From contig CACJRQ010000011.1 of assembly GCA_902595885.1 (NCBI GenBank), positions 1 through 34,957 of the forward strand: DNA of 34,957 nt. The letters are read 5' to 3'. The stretch comes from an uncultured Pelagibacteraceae bacterium (GTDB taxonomy: Bacteria > Pseudomonadota > Alphaproteobacteria > Pelagibacterales > Pelagibacteraceae). Shown in pieces: positions 9,201-16,479 of this stretch. A model generated the notes under the pieces. That model ran no database searches and had not been told where the DNA came from. It was given only the letters and a program-made list of their open reading frames with translations. Numbering within the stretch: the stretch's first letter is position 1; each line of letters opens with the position of its first letter. A program made the position numbers and the translations under genes.

Positions 9201-9242
9201 AAAAAACGCCTCTCACACAAACTGTAATGAGAAGCGTTTTTT
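9201..9242 (+). terminator. Bidirectional terminator between carD and the mini-protein gene
   Basis: Stem CGC-C-TCTCA (9207-9215) pairs with TGAGA-A-GCG (9228-9236) with one C-A mismatch and a 12-nt loop. It is flanked by A on the left and T on the right, so it works as an intrinsic terminator for carD on the plus strand and for the converging mini-protein gene on the minus strand. Confidence 0.85.
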
Positions 9243-9260
9243 ATAAAGAATACTAAGTTA

Positions 9261-9353
9261 CTATTTTCTTCTTCTTTTTTTTGCTTTTTTCTTAGCTTTT
9301 TTCTTAGCTTTTTTCTTAGTTTTCTTTGCCGCTTTTTTTCTTTTCTTAGGCAT
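9261..9353 (-). CDS. 30-residue Lys/Arg/Ala mini-protein, H1-tail-like
   Basis: A very short reading frame: ATG at 9353-9351, TAG at 9263-9261. The product starts MPKKRKKAAKKTKKK, continues with KKKA repeats and ends KKRRRK. Apart from Met, Pro and one Thr it contains only Lys, Arg and Ala, so it should be disordered and bind nucleic acid by charge, like a minimal histone H1 or a lysine-rich nucleoid peptide. That is inference; I know no characterised homologue. Support for a real gene: a GGGAG ribosome site 7-11 nt before the ATG, a TTGACA promoter element and palindrome upstream, and a terminator 18 nt after the stop. The middle is built from three perfect 12-bp units (9284-9319) each coding KKKA. 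It faces carD, whose own tail has the same composition. Confidence 0.78.
   Translation of the reverse strand: MPKKRKKAAKKTKKKAKKKAKKKAKKRRRK
9284..9319 (-). repeat. Three perfect 12-bp tandem units inside the mini-protein gene
   Basis: Plus-strand units CTTTTTTCTTAG occur at 9284-9295, 9296-9307 and 9308-9319. On the coding strand each gives a lysine-rich KKKA-type block. Being in frame, gain or loss of a unit would only lengthen or shorten the peptide. Confidence 0.9.
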
Positions 9354-9377
9354 CTTTAGCTCCCTTTTTTAGTTAAA

Positions 9378-9394
9378 CGAATCAAATTGATTCG
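9378..9394. promoter_or_regulatory. Perfect palindrome upstream of the mini-protein gene
   Basis: CGAATCAA-A-TTGATTCG is a perfect 8-bp inverted repeat around one base. It lies 25 nt upstream of the mini-protein ATG and just downstream of its predicted transcription start, a position typical of an operator or a short 5' hairpin. It contains two GANTC sequences, the CcrM methylation target in alphaproteobacteria. Confidence 0.55.
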
Positions 9395-9405
9395 CTATTA
9401 ACATA

Positions 9406-9434
9406 TTTTTATTTTTTTCTATACGTTATGTCAA
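9406..9434 (-). promoter_or_regulatory. Predicted sigma-70 promoter of the mini-protein gene
   Basis: On the minus strand a consensus TTGACA (9434-9429) is followed after 17 nt by TAAAAA (9411-9406), a four-of-six match to TATAAT. Transcription would begin near 9399, giving a leader of about 45 nt that includes the palindrome and the GGGAG site. Confidence 0.5.
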
Positions 9435-9451
9435 TTCTTTAATTAGAAATT

Positions 9452-9496
9452 AAGTTTTATAAAAATTATTTTTTACTTTTTATTTTTATAAAACTT
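9452..9496 (-). repeat. 15-bp perfect inverted repeat after the acyl-CoA synthetase gene
   Basis: AAGTTTTATAAAAAT (9452-9466) is exactly complementary in reverse to 9482-9496 across a 15-nt loop. It follows the synthetase stop by about 57 nt. The stem is almost all A-T, so it may be a weak terminator; the U run follows it only on the plus strand. Confidence 0.4.
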
Positions 9497-9553
9497 TTTT
9501 TTATTAATTTAGTTAATGTTTATGCGGTTAATAAACAACTTTAATTAAATAGT

Positions 9554-11284
9554 TTAATAAAGATTTTCTAGCAGATTTTTATATTTTTCTGTAACTTTTT
9601 TTCTTTTTACTTTCATTGTTGGTGTCATTAAACCATTTTCAATAGAAAAATTTTCATCTATTAATTGAATTCTTTTTATCTTTTCTAATAAAGTTAATTT
9701 TGTATTTATTTTTTCAATTACTTTATTTATTTTTTCTTTTTCATTTAAAAAATCTTTATTAGGAACAATTAAAGCAACTAAATAATTTTTTTTATCACCG
9801 TAAACCATGCATTGATCTATCTCTGGCTCATTTGTAATCATATTTTCAATTTTAGCTGGTGAAATATTATCTCCTCCAGCACTTACTATGATATCTTTTT
9901 TTCTATCAGTTATTTTTAAATAGCCATCATTTGGATCTATCTCTCCAATATCACCTGTATGTAGCCATCCATTAATAATTACTTTTTCAGTTTCTTCTTT
10001 TTTGTTCCAATATCCTAACATTACATTTTCTCCTTTAACCAAAATTTCTCCATCTTCAGCAATTTTGACTTCATTTCCTTTAAATGGAGGTCCTACAGTT
10101 TCTACTTTTATTTTGTGTATTGGATTACAACTTACTACTGGTGATGTTTCTGTTAAGCCGTATCCCTGAAGTGTCGGTAATCCTATAGCATTTAAAAATT
10201 CACCTATTTCTTTATCTAAAGCACCACCACCTGAAACAAAAGCTTTCAAATTTCCTCCGAACTGTTTTTTTATTTTTTTTCTAACTAATTTATCAACTAT
10301 AAAATTGAGTAATTTTTCAGAAAATGTCATTTTTTGATTTAATAGTTTTTTTCTTCCCAAACGAAGAGTTGCTTCAATTAATTTTGCTTTAAAACCTGTT
10401 TGTTTTTTTAAATTTATGTTTATTTTGTTGTAAAGGTTTTGGTAGAACCTGGGAACTGCTGTCATTATTGTGGGTTTAGCTTCAGATATATTTTCTAAAA
10501 GTTTTTCTATTTTCTCTGCATAAAATACTTTTGCTCCTACTGCTATCTGCGCAAATTGAACACTATGCTCATAAGAGTGTGAAAGTGGAAGCCAAGTTAA
10601 AAATACTGGTCTTGAGTTAAACAATGGTTTCATAATTTCACATGCTCCTACGAGATTATTTAAAATTCCACCATGACTTAAAATTACTCCTTTAGGATTA
10701 CCCCCAGTTCCGGAAGTATAAATAATACATGCAGGAGAATTTCTTTTTAATTTATTATTTTCAATTTTATCTTCTGCTAATAAATTATTCTTTATAATTG
10801 AATCAAAGTCTAAATATTTTTCTTTGTTAATTATATTTAAGCTATTTGTTACCTTGGTTTTTTCATCCAAAGTAATTACTTTTTTGATAAAGTCTTTTTC
10901 ATTAATTGAATTATTTAATTTTTTTAACATCTCATTGTTTGAAACAACAACTAAGCTAGGCTCACAATCTTCTATCAAATACTTATAATCATCTTCTGTA
11001 TAAGTTGTGTATGCTGGAACTGTAATTCCACCAGCTAACATAATAGCTAAATCAGAAACAAACCACTCAGGTCTATTCTCTGAAACTAAAAGACATCTAT
11101 CGCCTTCTTTTATATTTTCTTTAATAACTTTTGATAATTTTAAAATATTCTTTTCGGTTTGTTCCCATGTGTATGTTTTTTTATTGGTTGGATTTAGCCA
11201 TTCTAAAAAAATATCTTTTTTATTTTGTTTATTTGCTTGATGAGCAAATAATTCGATTAAGTTATTTAAATTATCTAAATTCAT
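9554..11284 (-). CDS. Long-chain acyl-CoA synthetase (AMP-forming)
   Basis: A 576-residue adenylate-forming enzyme of the long-chain fatty acid-CoA ligase branch (COG1022-like). Motifs in order: the P-loop IIYTSGTGGNPKGVILSHGG, LQGYGLTETSPVVS (motif II), GWLHTGDIGE with the ribose-binding aspartate, and the hinge ITDRKKDIIVSAGGDNISP leading to the small C-terminal domain; the catalytic lysine lies in the final MKVKRKKV stretch. It would activate free fatty acids with ATP and CoA at the inner membrane surface. At 576 residues it is slightly shorter than the usual ~600. Its ATG is only 7 nt after the CCA end of tRNA-Leu on the same strand, with no room for a promoter or ribosome site, so it is probably co-transcribed with the tRNA. 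Chain length preference cannot be read. Confidence 0.9.
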   Translation of the reverse strand: MNLDNLNNLIELFAHQANKQNKKDIFLEWLNPTNKKTYTWEQTEKNILKLSKVIKENIKEGDRCLLVSENRPEWFVSDLAIMLAGGITVPAYTTYTEDDYKYLIEDCEPSLVVVSNNEMLKKLNNSINEKDFIKKVITLDEKTKVTNSLNIINKEKYLDFDSIIKNNLLAEDKIENNKLKRNSPACIIYTSGTGGNPKGVILSHGGILNNLVGACEIMKPLFNSRPVFLTWLPLSHSYEHSVQFAQIAVGAKVFYAEKIEKLLENISEAKPTIMTAVPRFYQNLYNKININLKKQTGFKAKLIEATLRLGRKKLLNQKMTFSEKLLNFIVDKLVRKKIKKQFGGNLKAFVSGGGALDKEIGEFLNAIGLPTLQGYGLTETSPVVSCNPIHKIKVETVGPPFKGNEVKIAEDGEILVKGENVMLGYWNKKEETEKVIINGWLHTGDIGEIDPNDGYLKITDRKKDIIVSAGGDNISPAKIENMITNEPEIDQCMVYGDKKNYLVALIVPNKDFLNEKEKINKVIEKINTKLTLLEKIKRIQLIDENFSIENGLMTPTMKVKRKKVTEKYKNLLENLY

Positions 11285-11291
11285 AGTTACT

Positions 11292-11376
11292 TGGTGGGCG
11301 AAGAGAGAATCGAACTCTCACTTCTTGCGAAACACGATTTTGAGTCGTGCGCGTCTACCAGTTCCGCCATTCGCCC
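11292..11376 (-). tRNA. tRNA-Leu (anticodon CAA)
   Basis: An 85-nt tRNA with CCA encoded. Read on the minus strand: acceptor GGGCGAA/TTCGCCC, D arm GCGGAACTGGTAGACGC, anticodon stem CACGA/TCGTG with loop CTCAAAA giving CAA, a class II long variable arm of 13 nt, and T stem GAGAG/CTCTC with loop TTCGATT. It decodes UUG. A TATAAT (11397-11392, minus strand) lies 15 nt before the mature 5' end and is a plausible -10 element; the -35 region is poor. The 3' end is 7 nt from the synthetase start codon. Confidence 0.97.
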
Positions 11377-11438
11377 TAGGTATTCAATTAAATTATATTT
11401 AAATAGTATAAGAACTAAATTTATATTAAAACCAAAAA

Positions 11439-12044
11439 ATGTTTCAAACACTTTACAAAAAATGTTTAGAATTAGCTGCACATAAAAGTTCTAATTTTTA
11501 TTTAGGGCTTGTTTCTTTTATAGAAAGTTCTTTTTTTCCTATACCTCCAGATGCAATGATAATTCCAATGGTTATTGCTAAAAAAAAGGAATATTTTAAA
11601 ATATTTTTAATAGCATCAATATTTTCAGTCTTTGGTGGAATTTTTGGGTATTTAATTGGGTATCTATTTTTTGATTTAGCAATGTATGTAATCGAATTTT
11701 ATGGATATCAAGATAAAGTTGAAAATTTAAAATTCAGCATGTCCCAAGGTAGTGGATTCCTCGCATGGCTGAGTATTCTTTTTTTAGCTGGCTTTACTCC
11801 ATTACCTTATAAAGCCTTTACGATTTCAAGTGGCTTAATCGCTTTTAATCTTCCTGTTTTTATAATTGTTAGCTTAATTTCAAGAGGCCTGAGATTTTTT
11901 ATAGTTGCCTTTTTATCTTATAAATTTGGAGAATTATTTACAGAGTACATGGAAAAACATGGATCAAAATGGTTCACCATAATTGGAATTATTATAGTTA
12001 TAATATCTATTATTATTTATTTATTTTTTAAATTTAATGTTTGA
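11439..12044 (+). CDS. YqaA/DedA-family (VTT domain) inner membrane protein
   Basis: A 201-residue polytopic protein with the YqaA-type SNARE-associated/VTT domain: GLVSFIESSFFPIPPDAMII near residue 25, where the PIPPD loop is the family's re-entrant motif, then GGIFGYLIGYLFF and AGFTPLPYKAFTISSGL, and a final membrane helix (IIGIIIVIISIIIYLFF). Relatives act in membrane lipid translocation or envelope homeostasis; the exact role of YqaA-type members is not settled. In many alphaproteobacteria it precedes dsbB, as here, with an 8-nt overlap. The promoter must lie in the 62 nt between the tRNA-Leu 5' end and this gene. Confidence 0.87.
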   Translation: MFQTLYKKCLELAAHKSSNFYLGLVSFIESSFFPIPPDAMIIPMVIAKKKEYFKIFLIASIFSVFGGIFGYLIGYLFFDLAMYVIEFYGYQDKVENLKFSMSQGSGFLAWLSILFLAGFTPLPYKAFTISSGLIAFNLPVFIIVSLISRGLRFFIVAFLSYKFGELFTEYMEKHGSKWFTIIGIIIVIISIIIYLFFKFNV

Positions 12045-12519
12045 GATTAACAAAACAATTACCTTAAAATTAATTTTTTTAATCAGTATTATTGCTTTAT
12101 CTTCGGCATTTTTTATTGAATATGTTTTAGGTCATCAACCTTGTAACTTATGTATTTTAGAGAGAATTCCATACTTAATGGCTATAATAGTTATTGTACT
12201 AAATTATAAATTTATTCATCTTGAAAAATATTTTATACTTTTGCTTATCTTAGTTTTTTTAGCTGCTACAATTTTATCTTTATATCATCTAGGTATTGAA
12301 CAAGGTTTCATTGAGGAATCGTTAGTTTGTGATTTAAAAAAAGGGTCAGATTTAATATCTAAAGAGGACATATTAAAACAATTACAAGAAAAAAATATAA
12401 ACTGCAAAGATGTGACATTTAAAATTATGGGATTATCACTTACAAGTTATAATATTTTGATTTCTTTGCTAATAACTATTAGTACTGCAAGGATTTATTT
12501 AAACTATGACAAAAATTAA
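12037..12519 (+). CDS. dsbB: Disulfide bond formation protein DsbB
   Basis: A 160-residue four-helix inner membrane protein. The first periplasmic loop has the redox pair in QPCNLCILERIPY (C36, C39), which passes electrons to quinone, and the second has C98 and C123 in LVCDLKK and NINCKDV, which exchange with DsbA. It keeps DsbA oxidised using ubiquinone. It overlaps the YqaA gene by 8 nt and coq7 by 14 nt, so all three are probably one message; pairing a quinone-reducing enzyme with ubiquinone biosynthesis is at least consistent. No dsbA gene is visible in the window. Confidence 0.93.
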   Translation: MFEINKTITLKLIFLISIIALSSAFFIEYVLGHQPCNLCILERIPYLMAIIVIVLNYKFIHLEKYFILLLILVFLAATILSLYHLGIEQGFIEESLVCDLKKGSDLISKEDILKQLQEKNINCKDVTFKIMGLSLTSYNILISLLITISTARIYLNYDKN

Positions 12520-13039
12520 TAAAAAAAGAGTTGAGGAATTTATAAGAGTTGACCACGCAGGTGAACGTGGGGCTGTTAAGATTTATGAAGGGCAACTGCT
12601 AGCTTTAAATACTTTTGTAAAAGATGAAAATCTTAAAAAAACTATTGAGGAAATGAAAATTCATGAAAAAGAACACTGTGAATTTTTTGAAAATGAAATT
12701 AAAAAAAGAAATATACAACCAACTAAATTTTTACCTTTGTGGGATTTATTAGGTGTTGGACTAGGATTTGGATCAACTTTACTTGGAAAAAAAGCTGCAA
12801 TGTTATGTACTGCCTCTGTCGAAGAAGTTATAGATGAACATTACTTAAATCAAATTAACCAACTGGATAAGAGTGAGAAAGATTTAAAAAAAAAGATTAC
12901 AAAATTTAGAAAAGATGAAATAGACCATAAGGATATTGCATATGATGAAGGTGCAACAAAAAAAGGACCCTATTTATTGCTAGATAAAATTATTAAAACT
13001 GGCTCTAGAATTGCAATAAATATCTCTGAGAAAATTTAA
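12506..13039 (+). CDS. coq7: 3-demethoxyubiquinol 3-hydroxylase Coq7
   Basis: A 177-residue di-iron carboxylate enzyme that performs the C6 hydroxylation in ubiquinone synthesis. The iron ligands are visible: E20 in VDHAGERGAVKIYEGQ, E54 and H57 in HEKEH, E106 or E107 in ASVEEVIDEHY, and the pair E138/H141 in DEIDHKD. The length equals that of the short alphaproteobacterial/mitochondrial Coq7 form. It is peripheral to the inner membrane through its hydrophobic middle segment (LLGVGLGFGSTLLG). Its stop codon TAA shares a TTAA with the stop of the converging HNH gene. ubiE and ubiB of the same pathway are 10 kb away. Confidence 0.95.
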   Translation: MTKINKKRVEEFIRVDHAGERGAVKIYEGQLLALNTFVKDENLKKTIEEMKIHEKEHCEFFENEIKKRNIQPTKFLPLWDLLGVGLGFGSTLLGKKAAMLCTASVEEVIDEHYLNQINQLDKSEKDLKKKITKFRKDEIDHKDIAYDEGATKKGPYLLLDKIIKTGSRIAINISEKI

Positions 13040-13605
13040 GCCTCTAACTCTACATCCCAATACAAGTAATCCATCCAGCTTTTATGCAAAAAATTTGGAG
13101 GGAAATTTTTTCCATTTTTATGTAGATCTTCTGTTGATGGTCTATAAGGATATTGATGTAGTTTCATACCTGAATGCTTTAAAAGTTTTCCACCCTTTTT
13201 TACATTACATGCAGAACAAGCTGTCACCACATTATCCCAATTTGTTTCGCCACCTTTTGACCTAGGCAATAAATGGTCGAAAGTTAACTCCTCATTGCTT
13301 CCACAATACTGACAAGAAAACTTATCTCTTAGAAACACATTAAATCTAGTAAAACTTGGCTTGCTTTGAGGAACAATATAATCTTTTAATGCAATGACAC
13401 TTGGCAATTTCATATTAAAAGAGGGACTTCTTATAGTTCTATCATAATTACTGACAATAATAACTCGATCAAGAAAAACTGACTTAACTGTATCCTGCCA
13501 TGACCATAAAGATAAAGGGTAATAACTCAAAGGTCTGTAGTCAGCGTTAAGAACTAATGCTGGACACTTTTCTAATGAAACATTTTGTTCAATAAAGTTA
13601 TTCAT
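13036..13605 (-). CDS. HNH endonuclease family protein
   Basis: A 189-residue protein with a C-terminal-half HNH nuclease domain: zinc-binding pairs C98/C101 and C130/C133, and the catalytic LTFDHLLPRSKGGETNWDNV with the D110-H111 pair and N122/N125. The N-terminal part (PALVLNADYRPLSYYPLSLW) is the conserved head of the stand-alone HNH proteins found in nearly all alphaproteobacteria, usually of unknown role; it is a housekeeping-type gene and not a sign of a restriction system or intron. It converges on coq7 with a shared TTAA stop and follows the esterase gene by 48 nt in the same direction. Confidence 0.92.
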   Translation of the reverse strand: MNNFIEQNVSLEKCPALVLNADYRPLSYYPLSLWSWQDTVKSVFLDRVIIVSNYDRTIRSPSFNMKLPSVIALKDYIVPQSKPSFTRFNVFLRDKFSCQYCGSNEELTFDHLLPRSKGGETNWDNVVTACSACNVKKGGKLLKHSGMKLHQYPYRPSTEDLHKNGKNFPPNFLHKSWMDYLYWDVELEA

Positions 13606-13653
13606 TGATTTAATTTTAACTTAGTTAAACAAATTTATCAATAATAAGAGATG

Positions 13654-14304
13654 TTAAATTTTTTTTAAGATAAAATTTAAAGCTGTACTTGATGCTTCAA
13701 TAGGAATATGATGATCACAATTTTTTATTAATAATGTATCAACTTTAACATTATTTCTAATTAAAAAATCTTTTGCTTCTAGTAAATGTGTTGATGAGAC
13801 AATTTGATCTGCTTCACCGTGTATAAGTAATGCTTCAGTATTATTTTTGATTCTGTTTTTCAAATCTTTTTGATTAATTATTTTTCCAGAAAAACCAACT
13901 ATACACAAAAATTTTTCTTCAGATGTAAGACCAACATTTAAAGACATCATACAACCCTGACTGAATCCTGATAAACAGATTTGATTATTTGATAACTTAA
14001 ACTCTTGTTTTATTTCATCAATAAATTTTTTTAAAACTTTTTCAGCTTTAATTGATTGCTCTAGGATGTAGTCAGAATCATCTTTAGTTAAATCAAACCA
14101 CTGGTAACCCGAAGGATTTATAGCGCATGTTTCGTGACCATTAGGACAAATAAAAATTGTGTTAGGCATATGTCTTTTCCAGTTTAAAGAAAGCATGCTT
14201 ATATCCTTTCCATCACCTCCATAACCATGAAGCAAAATAATTGCGTTTTTGATTTCAACACCATTTTCTGGTTTAATAATTATTGAATCTAGGCAAAATG
14301 TCAT
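13654..14304 (-). CDS. Alpha/beta-hydrolase, phospholipase/carboxylesterase family
   Basis: A 216-residue serine hydrolase of the YpfH/acyl-protein-thioesterase-like family. The fold markers are ILLHGYGGDG (oxyanion loop, about 23-32), the nucleophile elbow GFSQG (113-117, S115), the acid D166 in HGEADQIV and the base H198 in CDHHIP. No signal peptide, so cytoplasmic. It hydrolyses an ester or thioester of unknown nature. It is divergent from the HIG1-like gene with 49 nt between starts, and upstream of the HNH gene. Confidence 0.88.
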   Translation of the reverse strand: MTFCLDSIIIKPENGVEIKNAIILLHGYGGDGKDISMLSLNWKRHMPNTIFICPNGHETCAINPSGYQWFDLTKDDSDYILEQSIKAEKVLKKFIDEIKQEFKLSNNQICLSGFSQGCMMSLNVGLTSEEKFLCIVGFSGKIINQKDLKNRIKNNTEALLIHGEADQIVSSTHLLEAKDFLIRNNVKVDTLLIKNCDHHIPIEASSTALNFILKKI

Positions 14305-14353
14305 AGCTGATAAATTATGTTTTTTATTTCAAAAAACAATCTAAAATAAAAAT

Positions 14354-14557
14354 ATGTTATCAGGAATATTTGTAAAAGTATTATCAATAGCTCTTTTGAT
14401 TGCTGTAGGAATAGTTTTAATTTTGGGCATAGGCACTCTTTTTAAAGGTGGAGAAACTAGTAAAAAATATTCAAACAAATTAATGCAATTAAGAGTTCTT
14501 CTGCAATTTATTGCTATTCTTGCTTTGGTTGGCTTTGCTTACTTTTTTAAAAATTAG
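14354..14557 (+). CDS. HIG1-domain twin transmembrane protein
   Basis: A 67-residue protein with two membrane helices (about 5-27 and 47-65) joined by a loop carrying KYSNKLMQLRVLLQF. The loop matches the HIG1 signature region, where alphaproteobacterial members usually read LMRLRVLLQ; here the first Arg is Gln. In mitochondria HIG1 proteins (Rcf1/HIGD1A) associate with cytochrome c oxidase, and bacterial members are presumed to do likewise, but no oxidase gene is nearby. It shares a TTAG stop overlap with the converging thioredoxin-like gene. Confidence 0.83.
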   Translation: MLSGIFVKVLSIALLIAVGIVLILGIGTLFKGGETSKKYSNKLMQLRVLLQFIAILALVGFAYFFKN

Positions 14558-15063
14558 TTATATTTTTTTATCCAATTAACAAAATTTTTATCTTCAAAAT
14601 CAATTGAACCAATTATTCTAGCAAATTCTTGACCCTCTTTATTAATTAGAATTGTTGTAGGGACACCTCTTAAAGTAAACATTTTTGCTAATGTAGTAGG
14701 TGGATCAAAATAAGGTTCAAAATTTTTAATGTTAAGATCTATAAAAAATTTATTAACTTTGTTTAAAGTTTCTTTTCCAATATTAATTGGAAAAATTTTT
14801 ATTTTAACCAATTCTGGGTTAGCTTGGAGTTTATCTAAAGATGGCATTTCTTCTTTACAAGGTTCACACCAGGTCGCCCAAAAATTCAATATCAATATGT
14901 TGCCAGTATATTCATTGATATTAATTTTTTGATCATTTTTATCTAAAAAAATAACATTATCATATGTTTTTGGTATTTTATGGATTACAATATTTTTAAT
15001 ACCAGGTACTTCTTTGGCTACAACATTTGTTATCAAAAAAATAAATATTATTAAAAATCTCAT
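14554..15063 (-). CDS. TlpA/ResA-like periplasmic thioredoxin
   Basis: A 169-residue protein with an N-terminal hydrophobic signal (1-16, ending NVVA) and a thioredoxin-fold domain of the TlpA/AhpC-TSA type. The active site is FWATWCEPCKEEMPSL with C66 and C69, and the cis-proline is in RGVPTTILI. Such proteins keep periplasmic thiols reduced, often for cytochrome c or oxidase assembly. It lies divergently beside argH with only 24 nt between the two start codons, a position shared with many alphaproteobacteria, where tlpA neighbours argH. The target is not determinable. Confidence 0.9.
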   Translation of the reverse strand: MRFLIIFIFLITNVVAKEVPGIKNIVIHKIPKTYDNVIFLDKNDQKININEYTGNILILNFWATWCEPCKEEMPSLDKLQANPELVKIKIFPINIGKETLNKVNKFFIDLNIKNFEPYFDPPTTLAKMFTLRGVPTTILINKEGQEFARIIGSIDFEDKNFVNWIKKYN

Positions 15064-15087
15064 GTTAAATAGGTATAATTAAATATC

Positions 15088-16479
15088 ATGGCAAAAAATA
15101 AAAACAACCAAGCAATCTGGAACACTCGGATAAAAAAAAATACATCAAGTTTGTTTCAAAAAGTCGGTAATTCATTAGATATTGATAAAAGACTCTATAA
15201 AGAAGATATTCAGGGATCAATTGCTCATGTTGAAATGCTTTTTAAACAAAAAATAATTTCATTTAAAATAAAAAATAAAATTATTTATGGACTAACAAAA
15301 ATTGATAAAGAGATCACAAACAATAAATTTGAATTTAATAAAAAATATGAAGATATTCATATGAATATCGAAATGAGACTTTTTCAAATTATAGGTGAAG
15401 AAGCTGGCTATGTTCACACTGCAAGATCAAGAAATGATCAAGTAATTACAGATTTTAAAATTTGGATGAAAAATTCAACTAACAAAATAAATAATAATCT
15501 TAATAAAATTATTAAGAGCACAATTAAGTTAGCTGAAAAAAATGTTGAGACTATTATGCCTGGATTTACACATCTTAAAAATGCTCAAGCTATCTCTTTT
15601 GCACATTATTTAATGTCTTATGTAGAAATGTTTAATAGAGATAAAAAGAGATTTTCTAATAATTTAGAAAGTTTAAATGAAAATCCCTTAGGCGTTGCAG
15701 CTTTAGCAGGAACATCATTTAATATAGATAGAAATTATACAACCAAAAAACTTGGTTTTAAAATACCTACAAATAATTCTATTGATACAGTTTCAGATAG
15801 AGATTTTGTTTTAGATTTTTTATATGCTTCGTCTGTATGCGCTATGCATATTTCTAGAATTGCTGAAGAATTAATTATTTGGAATTCTGATGGTTTTAAC
15901 TTGATCAATTTATCTGATAAAGTTGTTACCGGATCGTCTATAATGCCACAAAAGAGAAATCCTGATCTTTTAGAGTACTTGCGCGGAAAATCAGGAAGCA
16001 CTTATGGAAATTTATTTTCGATGCTTACAATTTTAAAAGGTTTACCATTGTCTTATTTTAAAGATTTACAAGACGACAAGGAAATTGTTTTTAAATCGAA
16101 CGATAATCTAAATAATTGTTTAAAAATTTTTGATGAAGTACTAAAAAATTGCAATCCAAATAAGAGAAGAATGTTAGAACTTGCTAATTCTGGATACATT
16201 ACAGCAACTGATTTGGCTGACTATCTTGTAAAAAATCACACAATGTCTTTTAGAAAAGCATATCAAAAAACTGCTGCTGTAGTTAATTTTGCTGAAAAAA
16301 GAAAAAAGAAATTAAACGAATTAACTTTAGACGAGTTAAGAAAAATTGAACCTAAACTTAAAGAAGATGTATTAAAAGTATTTAATTTAAAAAATTCAAT
16401 TAATTCGAAAAAATCTTATGGTGGAACTTCTTTTGATAATATTAAAAAAATGATAATGAAATATAAAAAAGAAAAATGA
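15088..16479 (+). CDS. argH: Argininosuccinate lyase
   Basis: A 463-residue member of the fumarase/aspartase superfamily that splits argininosuccinate into arginine and fumarate. It has the HTARSRNDQV stretch (110-119), the proton-transfer T161-H162, and the superfamily signature GSSIMPQKRNPD (282-293) with the catalytic serine. Length is normal. It starts 24 nt from the divergent tlpA-like gene; a TATAAT at 15074-15079 is only 8 nt before the ATG, so the message may have almost no leader. It overlaps the small lipoprotein gene by 4 nt (ATGA) and heads an arginine/lysine operon with lysA. Confidence 0.97.
   Translation: MAKNKNNQAIWNTRIKKNTSSLFQKVGNSLDIDKRLYKEDIQGSIAHVEMLFKQKIISFKIKNKIIYGLTKIDKEITNNKFEFNKKYEDIHMNIEMRLFQIIGEEAGYVHTARSRNDQVITDFKIWMKNSTNKINNNLNKIIKSTIKLAEKNVETIMPGFTHLKNAQAISFAHYLMSYVEMFNRDKKRFSNNLESLNENPLGVAALAGTSFNIDRNYTTKKLGFKIPTNNSIDTVSDRDFVLDFLYASSVCAMHISRIAEELIIWNSDGFNLINLSDKVVTGSSIMPQKRNPDLLEYLRGKSGSTYGNLFSMLTILKGLPLSYFKDLQDDKEIVFKSNDNLNNCLKIFDEVLKNCNPNKRRMLELANSGYITATDLADYLVKNHTMSFRKAYQKTAAVVNFAEKRKKKLNELTLDELRKIEPKLKEDVLKVFNLKNSINSKKSYGGTSFDNIKKMIMKYKKEK

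Noticed and set aside
11007-11240. Plus-strand frame inside the acyl-CoA synthetase gene
   Set aside because: It is a shadow of the conserved adenylation domain on the other strand.
13036-13605. HNH gene as sign of a mobile intron or defence island
   Set aside because: It is the common stand-alone alphaproteobacterial HNH protein among housekeeping genes, with no methylase or intron nearby.
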